Shown here in pieces: positions 1 to 12,900 of a stretch of DNA of 64,000 nt. Under the pieces are notes generated by a model. It was not told where the DNA came from. It saw only the letters and a list, made by a program, of their open reading frames with translations, and made no database searches. Made by a program: the position numbers and the translations under genes. Each line of letters starts with the position of its first letter. The stretch's first letter is position 1. Source of the DNA: Panorpa germanica (lineage: Eukaryota; Arthropoda; Insecta; Mecoptera; Panorpidae); the NCBI GenBank assembly GCA_963678705.1, contig OY783214.1:10168001-10232000 (forward strand). The letters are read 5' to 3'.

Positions 1-2284
1 TATAAAGACACGTCTACTGCCGATAAAGTTACAAGAAGAGAGCGATTCAAATATCGCTATGTTTTTATATTAAATTAGAAATTCACTCCACTTAATTTTA
101 ATAACTAATCCAGATTATATATAAAATATTATCATAAACAATTGTCATTAACCATATAAATTCAATGTTATAGTTAATTTTAGTCTGATTCAAATAAACC
201 CTAGTATTTCTAATTACGGTTTAATGTTTACTATTAAAATACTACCTAAAACTATTACTTACTGAATCAAATTTACTGTATCAAAAAGCATACTTCATTA
301 AATTAAAGAATATTATAACAATATTAAAACTTATTAATTAAACTAATTAATTAATATTCATCATCCACATTTATATAAAATATATTTTAGTTGTGTGTAC
401 ACAAAAATTCTGTAAAATGTAATTGACAAAGTAATTCTTAGCCACCCGGTTCGTACATATAAAGTATATTTTTGTTTCTTTAATAATTTCCAGAAGATAT
501 TAAATATAAATTTTCTGGGTCGTTTATAAGGAAATATCGAAATAATATTTCCTGTTCACAAACACAACATATTTTCGTAATAGCTTGGTATATAACAAAA
601 CCACACAATAGAAAATTAGAATAGAAAACGTAGAACCAATAAATTAATGTTTGATGTAGTCTTTTACAAGAAACTTTACGCGGTGTAAACATGAGGAATT
701 TAAATATTGGATAGTCTAGCCATATTACAAAACGCGTCTTTTTTTTAACAAAAATAGTTAACTCTAAAATTTTATGTTTTTAGAAAGTTAGTAATACACG
801 TACACTATCCATTTTAAATATTCTTCTTATAGTGCAGGAATTGTATGACTAAAATTCTTGTATTGAAACTCTTGCAGATTTATGCAGATAAGTAACACTT
901 TCGAAAATATATATTTTAGTAGATCAAAAGTTCTCGTTATTTTAGCGGCCCATATAAATTAGATCACTTGAATAGAATACTCAAAATTTCACATAATTAT
1001 ATTCTTTGTACAACTATCAAGCTATGAAAGCTATTTAAACACATTCTCTCGATCATTGAAGATTAATTGTTCAGCAGATATTAGATTTATTCATTACTGC
1101 TCCTTATCTTACATTCATGTACAACAAAATCTAGTAATATTTAATCTAAAGGGTCTTATTTTACTATTTTATATATGTATTCTAAAAGCCATTCATCTGT
1201 GCATTACATTAAATAGACTTCTTAATATGTTATAATCTTTAAAAAGTTGTTCTTAAGAAGTTTTATGAGTATGCTAATGCGCAAAATGATAGATTTACTT
1301 TTCAAAAATTAGTAAAATATTCCACAAATAATTTTATATTAGATAAAGTAACTTTTCTTATGTTAAATTAACCTTAAATACGCGTAACTATGTTTGGCGG
1401 GTAGTTAAACTTTTGATACTTACTAAGGTTTCATTTTTAAACGACCTTCATCTATAAAACTTCTTCCTGAGAATTATCAATTCATTTATAGCCATAGCCA
1501 GACTAGCCATAATTCCTAAAGGCAGGTGTGGCTCCAACAACGCTTGGAACCCTAAACTTTATCCTGATCAGCCTAATTTATTAGGGCTTACATAACATTT
1601 ATTACATTACTTTAAATATAAAATATTCTTAGTTCCAGATTAAACTATAATTTGACTGGGCTAAACGAGCAATTACAGAAACTCCTTGAAACGTTAGTTT
1701 TTTCAGTCGGCTTCGTTTTTTGTATTCTATTTTGTTCTAATTTTAATCGCTCCCTAGTTTCTAGCGTGGAGGACTAGGTACCTCTTAAGAAAACACTCAA
1801 TTTTCATTTCAAGTTATTTCTTCTTTTTGTATAGTAATTGTTTTTTAAAAAGCTATTATTTTTATGGGTATTTCTTGCTTTAATGTTTTTACGGACCTTT
1901 AGTTACTGAACAAAGAATATTTCTTCTAAGTAGTGTTCCTTTTCATTTTGACTACGTTTAAATTATTCCATTTAAAAGTTTTAATGAGCGATAATTATAA
2001 TTTTAATTAATGCTTTTTTTATTGCAGTTTTTTAAATGGTAGTTAACTTGTTTAAGATGCTAATTTTGCATAATTTCTTTAGTTGGATTAATGAAATCAA
2101 ATTAGTTTCAGAAAGGTGCGAATTTATTCGAAAATAATTAAAGAAACGGTTCATTTTTTATTACTATATGGTATACAAAACAAGCTGTTACTACATCACA
2201 TATCACGAACACGAATGGCAAAAGCAAATATAGAACACAAGCTCACGTATTCGTATTCGTATACGAACAGAAATATTCTCGTAC

Positions 2285-2520
2285 GTGAATTATACCCAGT
2301 AAACATTTTGGAGTCACTTTGACATCATATTGAAGATGCGTCATGATTTTTTTGTCATGAAAGAGTTCATCTATAGTTCAGTTTCTCACATTTTTTCATA
2401 TAAAATGTCTACTTTATCGCCTACAAATGACGAAATTACTCCACCTGTCAGAATACAAATGAAGATAAAGTTGATGCGAACTGTAATTGAAGTGAAATAG
2501 TGATAGAAACGTCACTAAAT
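2285..2520 (+). repeat. repeat family F5, copy 1
   Basis: This segment matches the reverse complement of 59570-59766 over about 200 bases. The match includes CCAGTAAACATTTTGGAG, a block around TTTTTTTGTCATGAAAGAG, and AATACAAATGAAGATAAAG. It is a dispersed repeat of unknown class. It carries no recognisable protein domain. Confidence 0.75.
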
Positions 2521-5500
2521 AGGGCACTTCATCAAATTGTTTCCTGGGTAATACATTAAATATAATTTACACTAAATTAGAGTTTATATTAAAATACTTT
2601 ATGTAAAGTTATTCTTTATTTACATAAATGTTATGTAATATATTGGTGATTTTTTTGATATCATATTTACGTTTTGGGGTATATATTTATGGCATGTGTA
2701 TATCATATACGAGTACATATTACGTATAGATGTGTGTGTAAAGACCCTTACTATTTATTAGATCCTATATATTTAGTGTTAATACAGCTTAAAACGCACC
2801 GGAAGTCAAATAACAATCGTTTTTTCCACCCTCATTTCATTTAGCGACAAACCTTGTTCAACGGCTGAATAGTTCTGGCACCAAATGCAATATAAAAACT
2901 GTTACCTGTATAAAATGCAGTAAATATTGAATGTATACGTCATTCACTGCTGCAATCAAGAATTTGAGGTGTGCCGCCAAAGCAAAATGACGTTAAAGGG
3001 TAAAACCAATATAAGTAGACGAATATACAAACACACTCTCGTAGTACACTGTAGTGTACACGGTACAATATTGCTTTAAGTTTTATTATCAACAGTTAAA
3101 TAAATATTGTTTACTTTTGCACCTCTTCTTCTATGTAAATTGTAAAATATCCGAGTCATTTTAAACTTTCTTAGAAATGTAATAAATATATATTTTTTAA
3201 TATATATATTTCTATCGTTATTAATATTTGAGAGATAATGCACGAGGACAGTGCCTAAAGGTAGGCGTATACAGATCCACACTGCTAGCATCAAACGCAT
3301 TAGCTTAATAGAGCGTTGAGAAGCGGGACGTAAGGCGCATGCAACGACTGCTACGGCTCTGTCAACTTTGACACTAACAGAAATCAGCATGGGTTGCAAT
3401 GGATCCTTTTTGCAGACTATAACACATAGGTGACAAATTTTGAAAATTTGAGATAACCAGCGCAAACGATAGAAGATGCAGTAAACTATTTAGTGGCACA
3501 GAGGTATAAGCGAAAACTTGGACAGATTTTACTGTATAGCGTGAATTCTAAAACCTACTGAACGAAAACGCATATACGATCTTAACTTTAAACTTTTCTG
3601 TAGAATTTTACTTTTGTCACTTACATCCCTTTGCATCTAGACGTCTCATTTGTAGTGCATGTCAGATAATACTAAAAACTGTAAAAATTGATGCGAACAG
3701 TGCGGATCGACCTTAAAATAGAAAACATTACGATCTACTAATTTAAAAGCACCGCAAAAATAAAATAGAAAATTGTAGTATAAATTTTTGTATAGTATAA
3801 GAAAGAAACAAATATTTAAAGGCGTAATAAAATTACTCAGAATAAAACTCAGAAGTATATTGAATATACTAGAGTATTTTAAAAATCAATTACTAAGGTT
3901 AAAAGTAAAAGCTCTTGCATAATAAAACTAGATTGAAGGTAGTAAAGTAATAATATTCAAATATTTTAAAATAAACTTTATGACTTTGTTTTATAATAAA
4001 TTTTTATTTAGTATAAATGATGATCATTAAGTTTTTCAAATATTTTGTACATTTTTGGTTTCCTATCACTATAATCAAAATACTTAAAAATTTAATTTAG
4101 AATGAGTTTTTGGGATAGCCATTTCCAAGTATCTTCAGTAGCCTTCAAAAATATTTATACTTGAACGAATAAAATTTTAAGTGCGGTTTTTTTTATTATC
4201 AATAAATGAATATAAATTTTAATAATTGATTTATGACAACATGCAACAGAGATTTCTTGGAATGCCTTTACAAATTACGTGTTTACAATTCAAAACATTA
4301 TAGCAAAATTATCAGCAAAATATAAATAATATTACACATTTCATGTGTTTTACTTTTGTGATTTATTCACAAATATCTTTTAATTTAATTATTACTAAAC
4401 TTCTGTATCAAACTGTACATAAATGTTCTTCAACTTAAACGTAATATTTTTATTAAGTATTATATTTAATACAAGTAAGTTTTCTACAACTTTTATTACA
4501 TCTAGAAATATAGTTAAGCAAGAGACCGACACCAATCCCTGTTTGAAACACAGTTGTGCTGTTAAACCAGTGCCTATCGCTAGTAGTAAGGCTGTAGTAT
4601 GCCTATCAACAACAGATGATACCCCGTGTGTTTTATAACACGGAAAGGGTGCTGCCTGTAAACCCCCCCCCTTTTCCCCTTGCCCGAATATAGTGCCACG
4701 AGTCGTGTGTTTCTCTATTTCCCTTGATTTCATGATGTTATGATGGTCCATCGTGATATTTTTGGGGAAACTAAGGGCTGCCAGTCTTTCTCCGCTTTAC
4801 CCTCTAAATCCAAAAAATTGTCAGTGACGTTTCATCCTAGAAAATGTTTGGGGAGCTCGTGACTGCATAGAAATATTGTTATGAACTATTTTTACTTCTA
4901 AACATAATTTATTTTTATAAAAATTCTAGCAAATAAAATTACATAATTTGTGATTTCGTAATACTTTGCACTGTTTCCTTAAATTCAATAATCATTTACA
5001 ACATATAAAACCAACCTATGTACGTCACTGGAAAATAATACGCGTACTTCGGGTAACACAACGCGTGCCCAGGTTTTAAATGCTTGTCTAATAAACTGAA
5101 GTCATTTTTCGAATTGCACATGAAAAAGGAAGTGGAGTGAGATATTATGAGGGACGGAGAGATTATAGAAGGAATGAGAGGAGAGTTATTAAAGTTATAG
5201 AACTTTATATTTAACCAGAAACATAAAGTTAACAAAATTTAAAATTTGGAACGTGTCATAATGTAAATTACAACAAATCTCCATCATTTTGCCTTGTCTC
5301 TGATGTTGCTTAACGAATTACGCAGAACAAAAATTAAAAAATACAAGCCTGCTGCATAAAAAAATACAAGATTGCTGGGTGCAATACTGACACAATTCTA
5401 AAATTGATAATTTTGGTTTTTCGTAAGAATTATTTTCTAAATATCCGTATCGAGAGCATATATGCTTGAGATCAACACCATATTTTCAATATTTGGTTCT

Positions 5501-6124
5501 TATCAAAATTATATTGATTATGTGTATTGACATATTATTAAACATAGGTGTAACATATTGAGGTCACGACACCATATCAACATCGAAAAAAGGCAGACGT
5601 TAAATAAACTAAATTAAAAAAAGTTATTCTACATAAAATTCCCAAATCTAAAAATAAATGACATAATCTGCTAGATTTAAAGAATCTAAATATTTCCTTA
5701 CACCCTACTTAGTTCTAATTTTGCATACTCTATAAAGAAGAACATGGGTAAACAAAATAACATTGTATGTAAAACTAAAATCTTAAATAAGGTGTAAAAA
5801 CAAAATTATTTTTTTTACTAAAACACGTATAAAAAACACACAAACACATAGACGCATATCTACACGTTCCGCTGTAAATTTAAAAAAAGGAACCCTTACA
5901 CCCTATGGAATGCTTGTGTGGCGGAGTCGTAAATTCCTGTGCATCCATCTACCGCTCTTGGGTTGGTCACATCTCGTGGAAGCTGGAGCACGAGATTCAG
6001 TTGCGACAGTCTGGTACATTTCACTGCACCACTAAAAACTATATGGTAGAAATTCAGAGTTGTCCAACATTTTGTATCCGCAATAGAAGTTATTTTATGA
6101 CATCTACTATGTTATATCACATTA
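2521..6124. other. AT-rich stretch without a supported gene
   Basis: Apart from the island at 3230-3470 it holds a 71-codon plus-strand frame at 4423-4638 with a signal-peptide-like start, a C9 run near 4663, and a GC-richer piece at 5900-6030. None has a recognised product. If gukh extends left, this is intronic. Confidence 0.5.
3230..3470. repeat. GC-richer island, probably an old MITE remnant
   Basis: GTGCCTAAAGGTAGGCGTAT and AGCGGGACGTAAGGCGCATGCAACGACTGC-like text stands out in base composition from the flanks. Such blocks recur in insect repeats as I remember them. A minus-strand open frame of 129 codons crosses it without any domain. No second copy exists in the window, so this is tentative. 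Confidence 0.3.
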
Positions 6125-6310
6125 CTCAATAAGTTCGTATGATGACATATAAATGGCGCCACTATTGACAATTTTCCTATTAAAAAGAAATTTAGATTTT
6201 TCTATTGTTTTAAAAATTACAAAAGTGGCGTCACTAAAACCACTGTAACTAATAGACTAATGGTCGGAATATTATGAAATTTAGAGACATATCATTTGAA
6301 GATTAGTACT
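6125..6310. repeat. repeat family F2, copy 1
   Basis: The left block AATGGCGCCACTATTGACAA matches 41908-41927. The following block, containing GTGGCGTCACTAAAAC and AATGGTCGGAATATTATGAA, matches 41930-42065 only in reverse complement. The element is inverted-repeat-rich and non-coding. The unrelated GC-richer piece at 5900-6030 just upstream may belong to the same insertion. Confidence 0.65.
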
Positions 6311-9300
6311 ATCTAAAAATCATATGTTATTGAACATTCGAATTTATTGAATGATGTACTATATCTGACCCCTGTTTGTGAACGCCCATGTGTATGACAC
6401 TTACAATATTAATCACATTCACTGCTTGAAAAACAAAAAGAATAAAAAAGCCATTTATATTGTTCTTAGAACAGATAGAAATCTTAGATAAATCTGATAT
6501 CACTTGGAAAGTACATACTATGTTTAATGCTTTTGTATTTAAGTGCCCACATAATGTTTTAAGAATAATTAATTAGTATTCTTTAAGTGTGTAACTTTAT
6601 AATTTATGTGTTGGTAATAGTAGTAACTTGTCTAACAAAAATATTGCTGCTGTTATTATTTTATACTTCTTTCTTGTTAGATTGTAGCAGATATTGCTTC
6701 ATTAATTTTTGTTTAGTACTGTTTTATTCTTTGTAACTATTTCTTTGAAGCACCTGCTTCTATATTTAACTAGTCTACGTGCTCGAAATATAATTAATTT
6801 TTTAGTTTCTTAGTAAACTGAGATAAACACCTCGTAAATAATATATAAATTTGATTAGTTTTTGCTATAACGAAATCTGAATATTATTTGTTTATCACAT
6901 GGAGTGCTGCAAATATTATATAAATTGAAATCTTATCGTTTTCTTTTCCGAATTATATAAAATACTGGAAAAAGATAAAAGTAATGTACGACAAACTGTT
7001 GTTAACACCTGATAAAGTCACCACACGCTTAAATGCCTTCAAAATCGTTGTTCCGCATAAAAGATCAAACTATAACTGTATATTTCAGTGTAAAACCGTC
7101 CCACGTTATTACAAAAGCGAATGAAAATAAGAAAAACTTTATGATCGCATCGTATTTGTTATTACAAATTGTTGTTTCTATCGTAAAAAGGAATAATAAT
7201 AATATATAGTTATCAAATTTTATCAAAATTTTTACTTTTGAACTGAACATCATGGTAACGACTGTTTCTATATAAAAAGCAAAACTCAATAACGATACGG
7301 AAAGTCTAATGTTCTTATTTTGAGTCATAAGATTTTATTTAACGACCTGTACACTTTACAATACATGCATTCTGAAATTTTGAAATGCACGATTCATTTT
7401 TTTAAACCACAAGTCGTCTCTCATTTAAAATACGAAGGAAACAACTTATTTGTGGTGTTCGATTTCATGACTGCATCAGGTTTTTAATAACCAGAGAGAG
7501 ATGTCTACGTCGATATATCGAATTCTAAGCCAAGGTCCACTTACACAAAAGAAGCAGAGGCGTTAAAAACAAGTCCACAGTAATAAAGAACTAATACTCT
7601 TAAGACCACACTAGAAGTCAAAATCTATAAAATATTAAAAGCCTGAACCAAAGCCGTTATGCCGTTCAAACTTACGCACACAATCTTAAATCCAAAGAAT
7701 GTGATATTGAAAATTAAATAAATCACTTGTTATAGTTAGGCCGGGCTCAGAAGTGGTTTAATGGTTACAATAATAGGTGGCGCCAGTATAAACTCTGTAT
7801 AAACAAAGTTGTTGGATTAATTCTAAAATAATGAACTGAGCTATTGTTTTCAAGTATCGGATCTTAATTCAAGGCCAAATATTTCGAGCATAAAGGTTAA
7901 TAACTTGTGTATCACTTAATATTTTGTTGTTATGCAAATTGTATTCACTGCTGTAATATATATAATGTAATGTAATCATTTTTCAAAAACATCAGATTAC
8001 ATTACATAATATTTTTATTTAATCTGTAAAAATTTGATCCCATTGAAACTCTGTAAGAGCTTTCTAGAAGTAAGGGTCTAAAAACACTACATCGTATACA
8101 GTTTGAGCATCGAGCTGTATTTAAACCTGTGTATGTGTATTTCTATTCCACAATACATGCGCAGTATCTTTGCATATTATATTATATGTAAATAAAAAAA
8201 AAAAAAAACTCATCCATATTGAGTATAAGTTAATATCGGGATATACTTTTTCCAACGACCATAACCTATAAAATACGGTTCAGTCAACGTAGAGACACTC
8301 TAGTTAGTTGTTGAAACATATAAGTTGCCAGCGCCTTTCTTTAAAAATTTTAAATCACATTTTTTAAAAAAATTCAAGGTCAATGTTCATAAATCCATCT
8401 AAAGCTATAAACCGACCTTAATTAGCTTGCAAAATAGGTCCGATACCTTTTGACGAACTAATGACTTAATTTTGTAAAGTAAAAAAATTATAAATTCAGG
8501 TACAAACACCTGCAATGAATGTTTTTAAATTTAAAAAACTGAATAAGCCTTAGTAACTTTATATAACTTCACTTGTTTTTTAATAAAAATATATTTTTAA
8601 GTGCACATATCTATGAGAAATTAAAAAATATAAAGAAATGGTATAATTTTATAATATTAAATATAAAACATTTTCCCTTACAATTTTCTGAGTATTTTCA
8701 TCAGCTACCTACCTATTAATCAACGTCTGCTGTAATATTGAAACATTTTTATAATAAATGAGCTAAATATTAAAAACAGCTAAGTATTCCGTCATTTTTT
8801 GAAACAAAATACACGTAAGGGACTAAAAAAATATACATTAACATTTTTATAGCATCATTTTTAAAACTTAAAAGCAGAAAAAATGTTACAAAAATTTATG
8901 TTATAATAATAATTACAAAACCAAACCAAAAGATGTGGGAACACTGAACGCAGATGATGTTCTTTGTAAAGAGAATCCTACTATACATAAAATAGTAAAA
9001 TATATAATCTCTCTGTGGTATTAAAGTTTAACCATAAAGTGTGGTTATAAAGTTTATTTTTATGCAAATATATAAAGTTCAATAAAGGAGAAAGAAAAAT
9101 TGAAACACGAAGTTACAACTTTAAATAATAAAAATAAAGAAAAACTTATTTTATTTTTTATATTGATACTTCTGTTATTTATGTGTTTGTGAAGTTGAAA
9201 GTGTAAGTTCACTAATTTCTAGATTTACAAATTATTACAAAGGTGGTCCACAATGAAATCATACAATGAATTTTACAAGTACTTTTGGTGTAATTGCTTA

Positions 9301-9479
9301 TGATGAGGATTTACTTTTAAAATATAAAATGATATAATATGATTTAAAAACATAAAGATTTTGAAATTGTTCTCTCTTACTTCGTCTGTCATAGGGTAAA
9401 AACGTATGTTTGTAGCTAAATTAAATTATAATTTAATAAATAAAATTATAATTCGTTAAATAAAAAAATTCTATATATT

Positions 9480-9650
9480 TTATGTGAGCTACAATGCTAT
9501 CTTATACATTTTATAATTATTAGTACATAATTAAATTAATTCCGTAACCACCAAACTCAGAAAATATAACACTGATCCGGGGATCGAGCCTAAAGACATA
9601 GCAGTCTTTTATGAAGCATAGTGACCTATTCTGTTTTGAACGTTATACAT
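9480..9650 (-). mobile_element. tRNA-derived SINE fragment S1
   Basis: On the minus strand a B-box-like GGCTCGATCCCC is followed by GGATCAGTGTTATATTTTCT and GAGTTTGGTGGTTAC. The latter two blocks recur in S3 (TTTCAGGGTTTGGTTGTTA). It is a diverged SINE, not a functional tRNA gene. Confidence 0.5.
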
Positions 9651-9960
9651 CCATTTATATTTAAACACACTTTTTTATTTGATATTTCATTTTATTTGCA
9701 TCTTGTTTTTGATTTCATTTTGGATAGATAATTTTAATTTCACAGAGCTAAAATTACTAATCAAGTCAAAATTATTTGTAAAAACTGAATATAAATTTTG
9801 ACAGATTCAACAACATCGTTAAAAGTACAAGTAGTTACTAAAATTAACACCAATTAATTAAATCTGTGCAAACTTGTATTATAACACCTAAACAAATTGC
9901 AAATTAACTTGTTCTTTCTTATATACTGTATAACTTTTAATGTAAAATTGAACTGCAAAT

Positions 9961-9979
9961 AGAGAGAGAGAGAGAGAGA
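9961..9979. repeat. (AG)n microsatellite
   Basis: An uninterrupted run of AG dinucleotides. Confidence 0.95.
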
Positions 9980-12900
9980 AGTCATTACGAAATTAATATT
10001 ATAAATGTATATAAAAAATAAGTCTCTAAAAAACTGTGTTTAAAAAAGTGTTACGAAGCAGCAATTAATAAAATAAAGACCGAAGCAAGTTGAACAGATG
10101 ATAATTAATTAATTGAAAGATAATTAAAACGCATAAATTACAAAATTAATAAATCAACAAATGTTAATTGTTTTTATAAAGATACTATAACTAGTCTTTC
10201 AATCTATTCAGCCATCAATTAACTACATATAATTAACAACCGCAGTAACTTACAACTTCAAGCACCGTTATAAAGTTTCTCAACTTACAACTTTACACAT
10301 ATTTACTTAACGGTGCAAATGCTATTTGACACATCATGCATTCGAGTGAAGTACATGGTGTGTAGTCATATCTCTTATTAGTTATATCCTCTTTAATAAT
10401 TCATTTTATAATAACACTAAATAAACTTATACCGTCGACTGTACTCACAATCTATTTTACGCATATGTACCTTTCTAGAGAAACCTATATACCGTATGTG
10501 CTTTGCTCTATACGTTTTTAGAATTATACCTACCTATATTTATATAACTGTATACATGTGTGTTTGTGTTTTTCTTTGTGTTAAAAAAATATTGGTGGCG
10601 TAAGAACAACCCCTCTGGTTTAAAACCGGTACTTCCGATCAGCTGCTACAATTTTAAGAGAGTATGCATGCTTGTTCCGGTTCTTCAATGTCATTTGAAG
10701 GACATGATCTATTTGACTTGTTTTTATACATGTTTTTTTAGAATTGTAAGATATAGTGGTACTTAACGATTCTTAAATATGAGAATTGGGTAACTGAAAA
10801 TTAAAGGCTAGTGTGACAACTCTGATTCAAATTCTTTATTTACATTTAGTACTTAAATAATAAATTTACAGTAAACATTTATTTCACTTAGATTGTAAAA
10901 GTTAAAAATTACTTGAGCTATTACTTAAAAGTTCCTCCATTCTTCTATTATACACAAGGATATAACTCGTATCTAAAATTACTGCGCTTTCCGACTGTAT
11001 TAAAATTGATAAAGTTTGTTTTTTTATTTAACCGTAGGCATTCTTAACATATATTTGTGGTTCATGGGGTAAATTTACATAAAAATGTATGATATTACGA
11101 AATAACAAAGCAATGTAAAAAAAACATCCCCAAGTACGAAATATATTCGTAACGATGATAATGCAGGTCAGAACTAGGGGAGAAACAAATTAATATACGA
11201 TATAAATCATATATTAAAATTAGTTTATTTTATTGTAACTTCTCAATGTTTTACTACAAAAATGTCGAGCCAAATATTTAAAAAGATTTTAACCATTTCG
11301 AAAGTATTCTAGATTATCTTATGTTGACATGAGTTCTACTTTTACAAAAAAATATTTTTTGAATATGTATTAGAAGTTATGTAGATAGATTTAATAACTT
11401 TTAAATGATAAAGCTATATAGCTATTTAGAATTGTTTTTACGTGACCAAACGCTGTAAAATATCATTTTGTTATTAAATATTATGAGGTAGGTTATTTGT
11501 ATGTTATAATTATTTTCTCGGAGAGGTTTAAAAATGATGTCTTTTTAAATTCACACTACATCTTTTTTAGTTTTGTAAATTATTAAAAAATAAGTAAACA
11601 TCTAGAGCACTTATACGCGAGTTAACATACGATTACAAAATACCTATATTGTTGTTATATTGGACGAAAATTATACTTTTTTTCCTCGGCGAAAATATTA
11701 CTTTTCTCGCGGCGAAAGTTATACTTTTTTATATTAATAATTATAATAGTTAATTATAATTAACACTGCCTACATTCCAATAATTGAAAGATGGCATAGC
11801 TAAATATAATTATACGAAATAACTACATAAATAATAATCTACTAGTATAAGTAGACATTTACGAGAACAAGTTTAATTGAATATCGTGACTTTAATTATT
11901 ATTTCCTTGTCATTGAATCTTAGATTCTTTACTTATCTGTTACATATATTTACAATAAATCTGTACCTGTTGCGGCCCTGGATGCAATAACGTTTTACTC
12001 TAAAAAAAATTCATTGTTTTATTTCTTTAAAACATACACGTTTATGCCACAAAAATGAAATAATAAGTCAACTGACTCGCAACAATAATAAAAAAAATTG
12101 CTTGCTTTTACATTTTTATTCAAAACAAAAAAAATAGCTAAACTGTATTATTTATTTCTCGCTTATCAATCTTTGATGACAGTTGTTATTTATAGTTCAC
12201 TTGTTATTAATTTTTTATTACAGTTTTTATGGTAAATTTATTTATTTATTTTAATATTTTTCAAGATGTGCTAGGCTATAACATTGCGGTAATCTTTTAT
12301 GTGTTAAATGATGAGATTCTGACAATGTAAATAAATAAAAAGAATTCATAATTTACAAACGATATATAGATCATGTGGTCTGTAACTAACTTCAGCTTTA
12401 TCCAAAACTTTGTGTATATTACTACTTTGTTTATGAAAATATGTGTGTAATTCTTTGCAGCACTTCGTCAAAAAAGGATTCGAAAAAAGACCTGGTTAAT
12501 AATTAGTCAGACTTACTACGTATACGTAGTTTCGTTCATTTATTTTATATTTAAAGGTTTGTCCTTCATTTTACAAGTTCATTTAATGTTTTGGGCAATA
12601 GATGTAGCTTGCAACCGTATTGTCGTCTATAGAATAGATTGATGATAAAATAGACAAAAAAATTCGGGGCATGCCTCTAGTAAAATTTAACACTAAGGTA
12701 ATTTACACAAGAAAATTCACCTATAGGTTTATGCAGTAAATAATTAAATAATTCTTTTCATTCAGTCATCTTTCCCGCCAATTACGTCAAATTTGACATT
12801 TGTAAAAATCGTTCAAGAAGAAATATAAGCATGTTTCAAAATATAAAACGACCACATTGCGTTCCATTAGAAAAATTGTTTATCATCTAAAAATATATTG

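Noticed and set aside
9575-9625. Possible tRNA gene from a B-box-like motif
   Set aside because: It lacks a foldable acceptor stem and shares its downstream part with other SINE fragments, so it is a SINE head.
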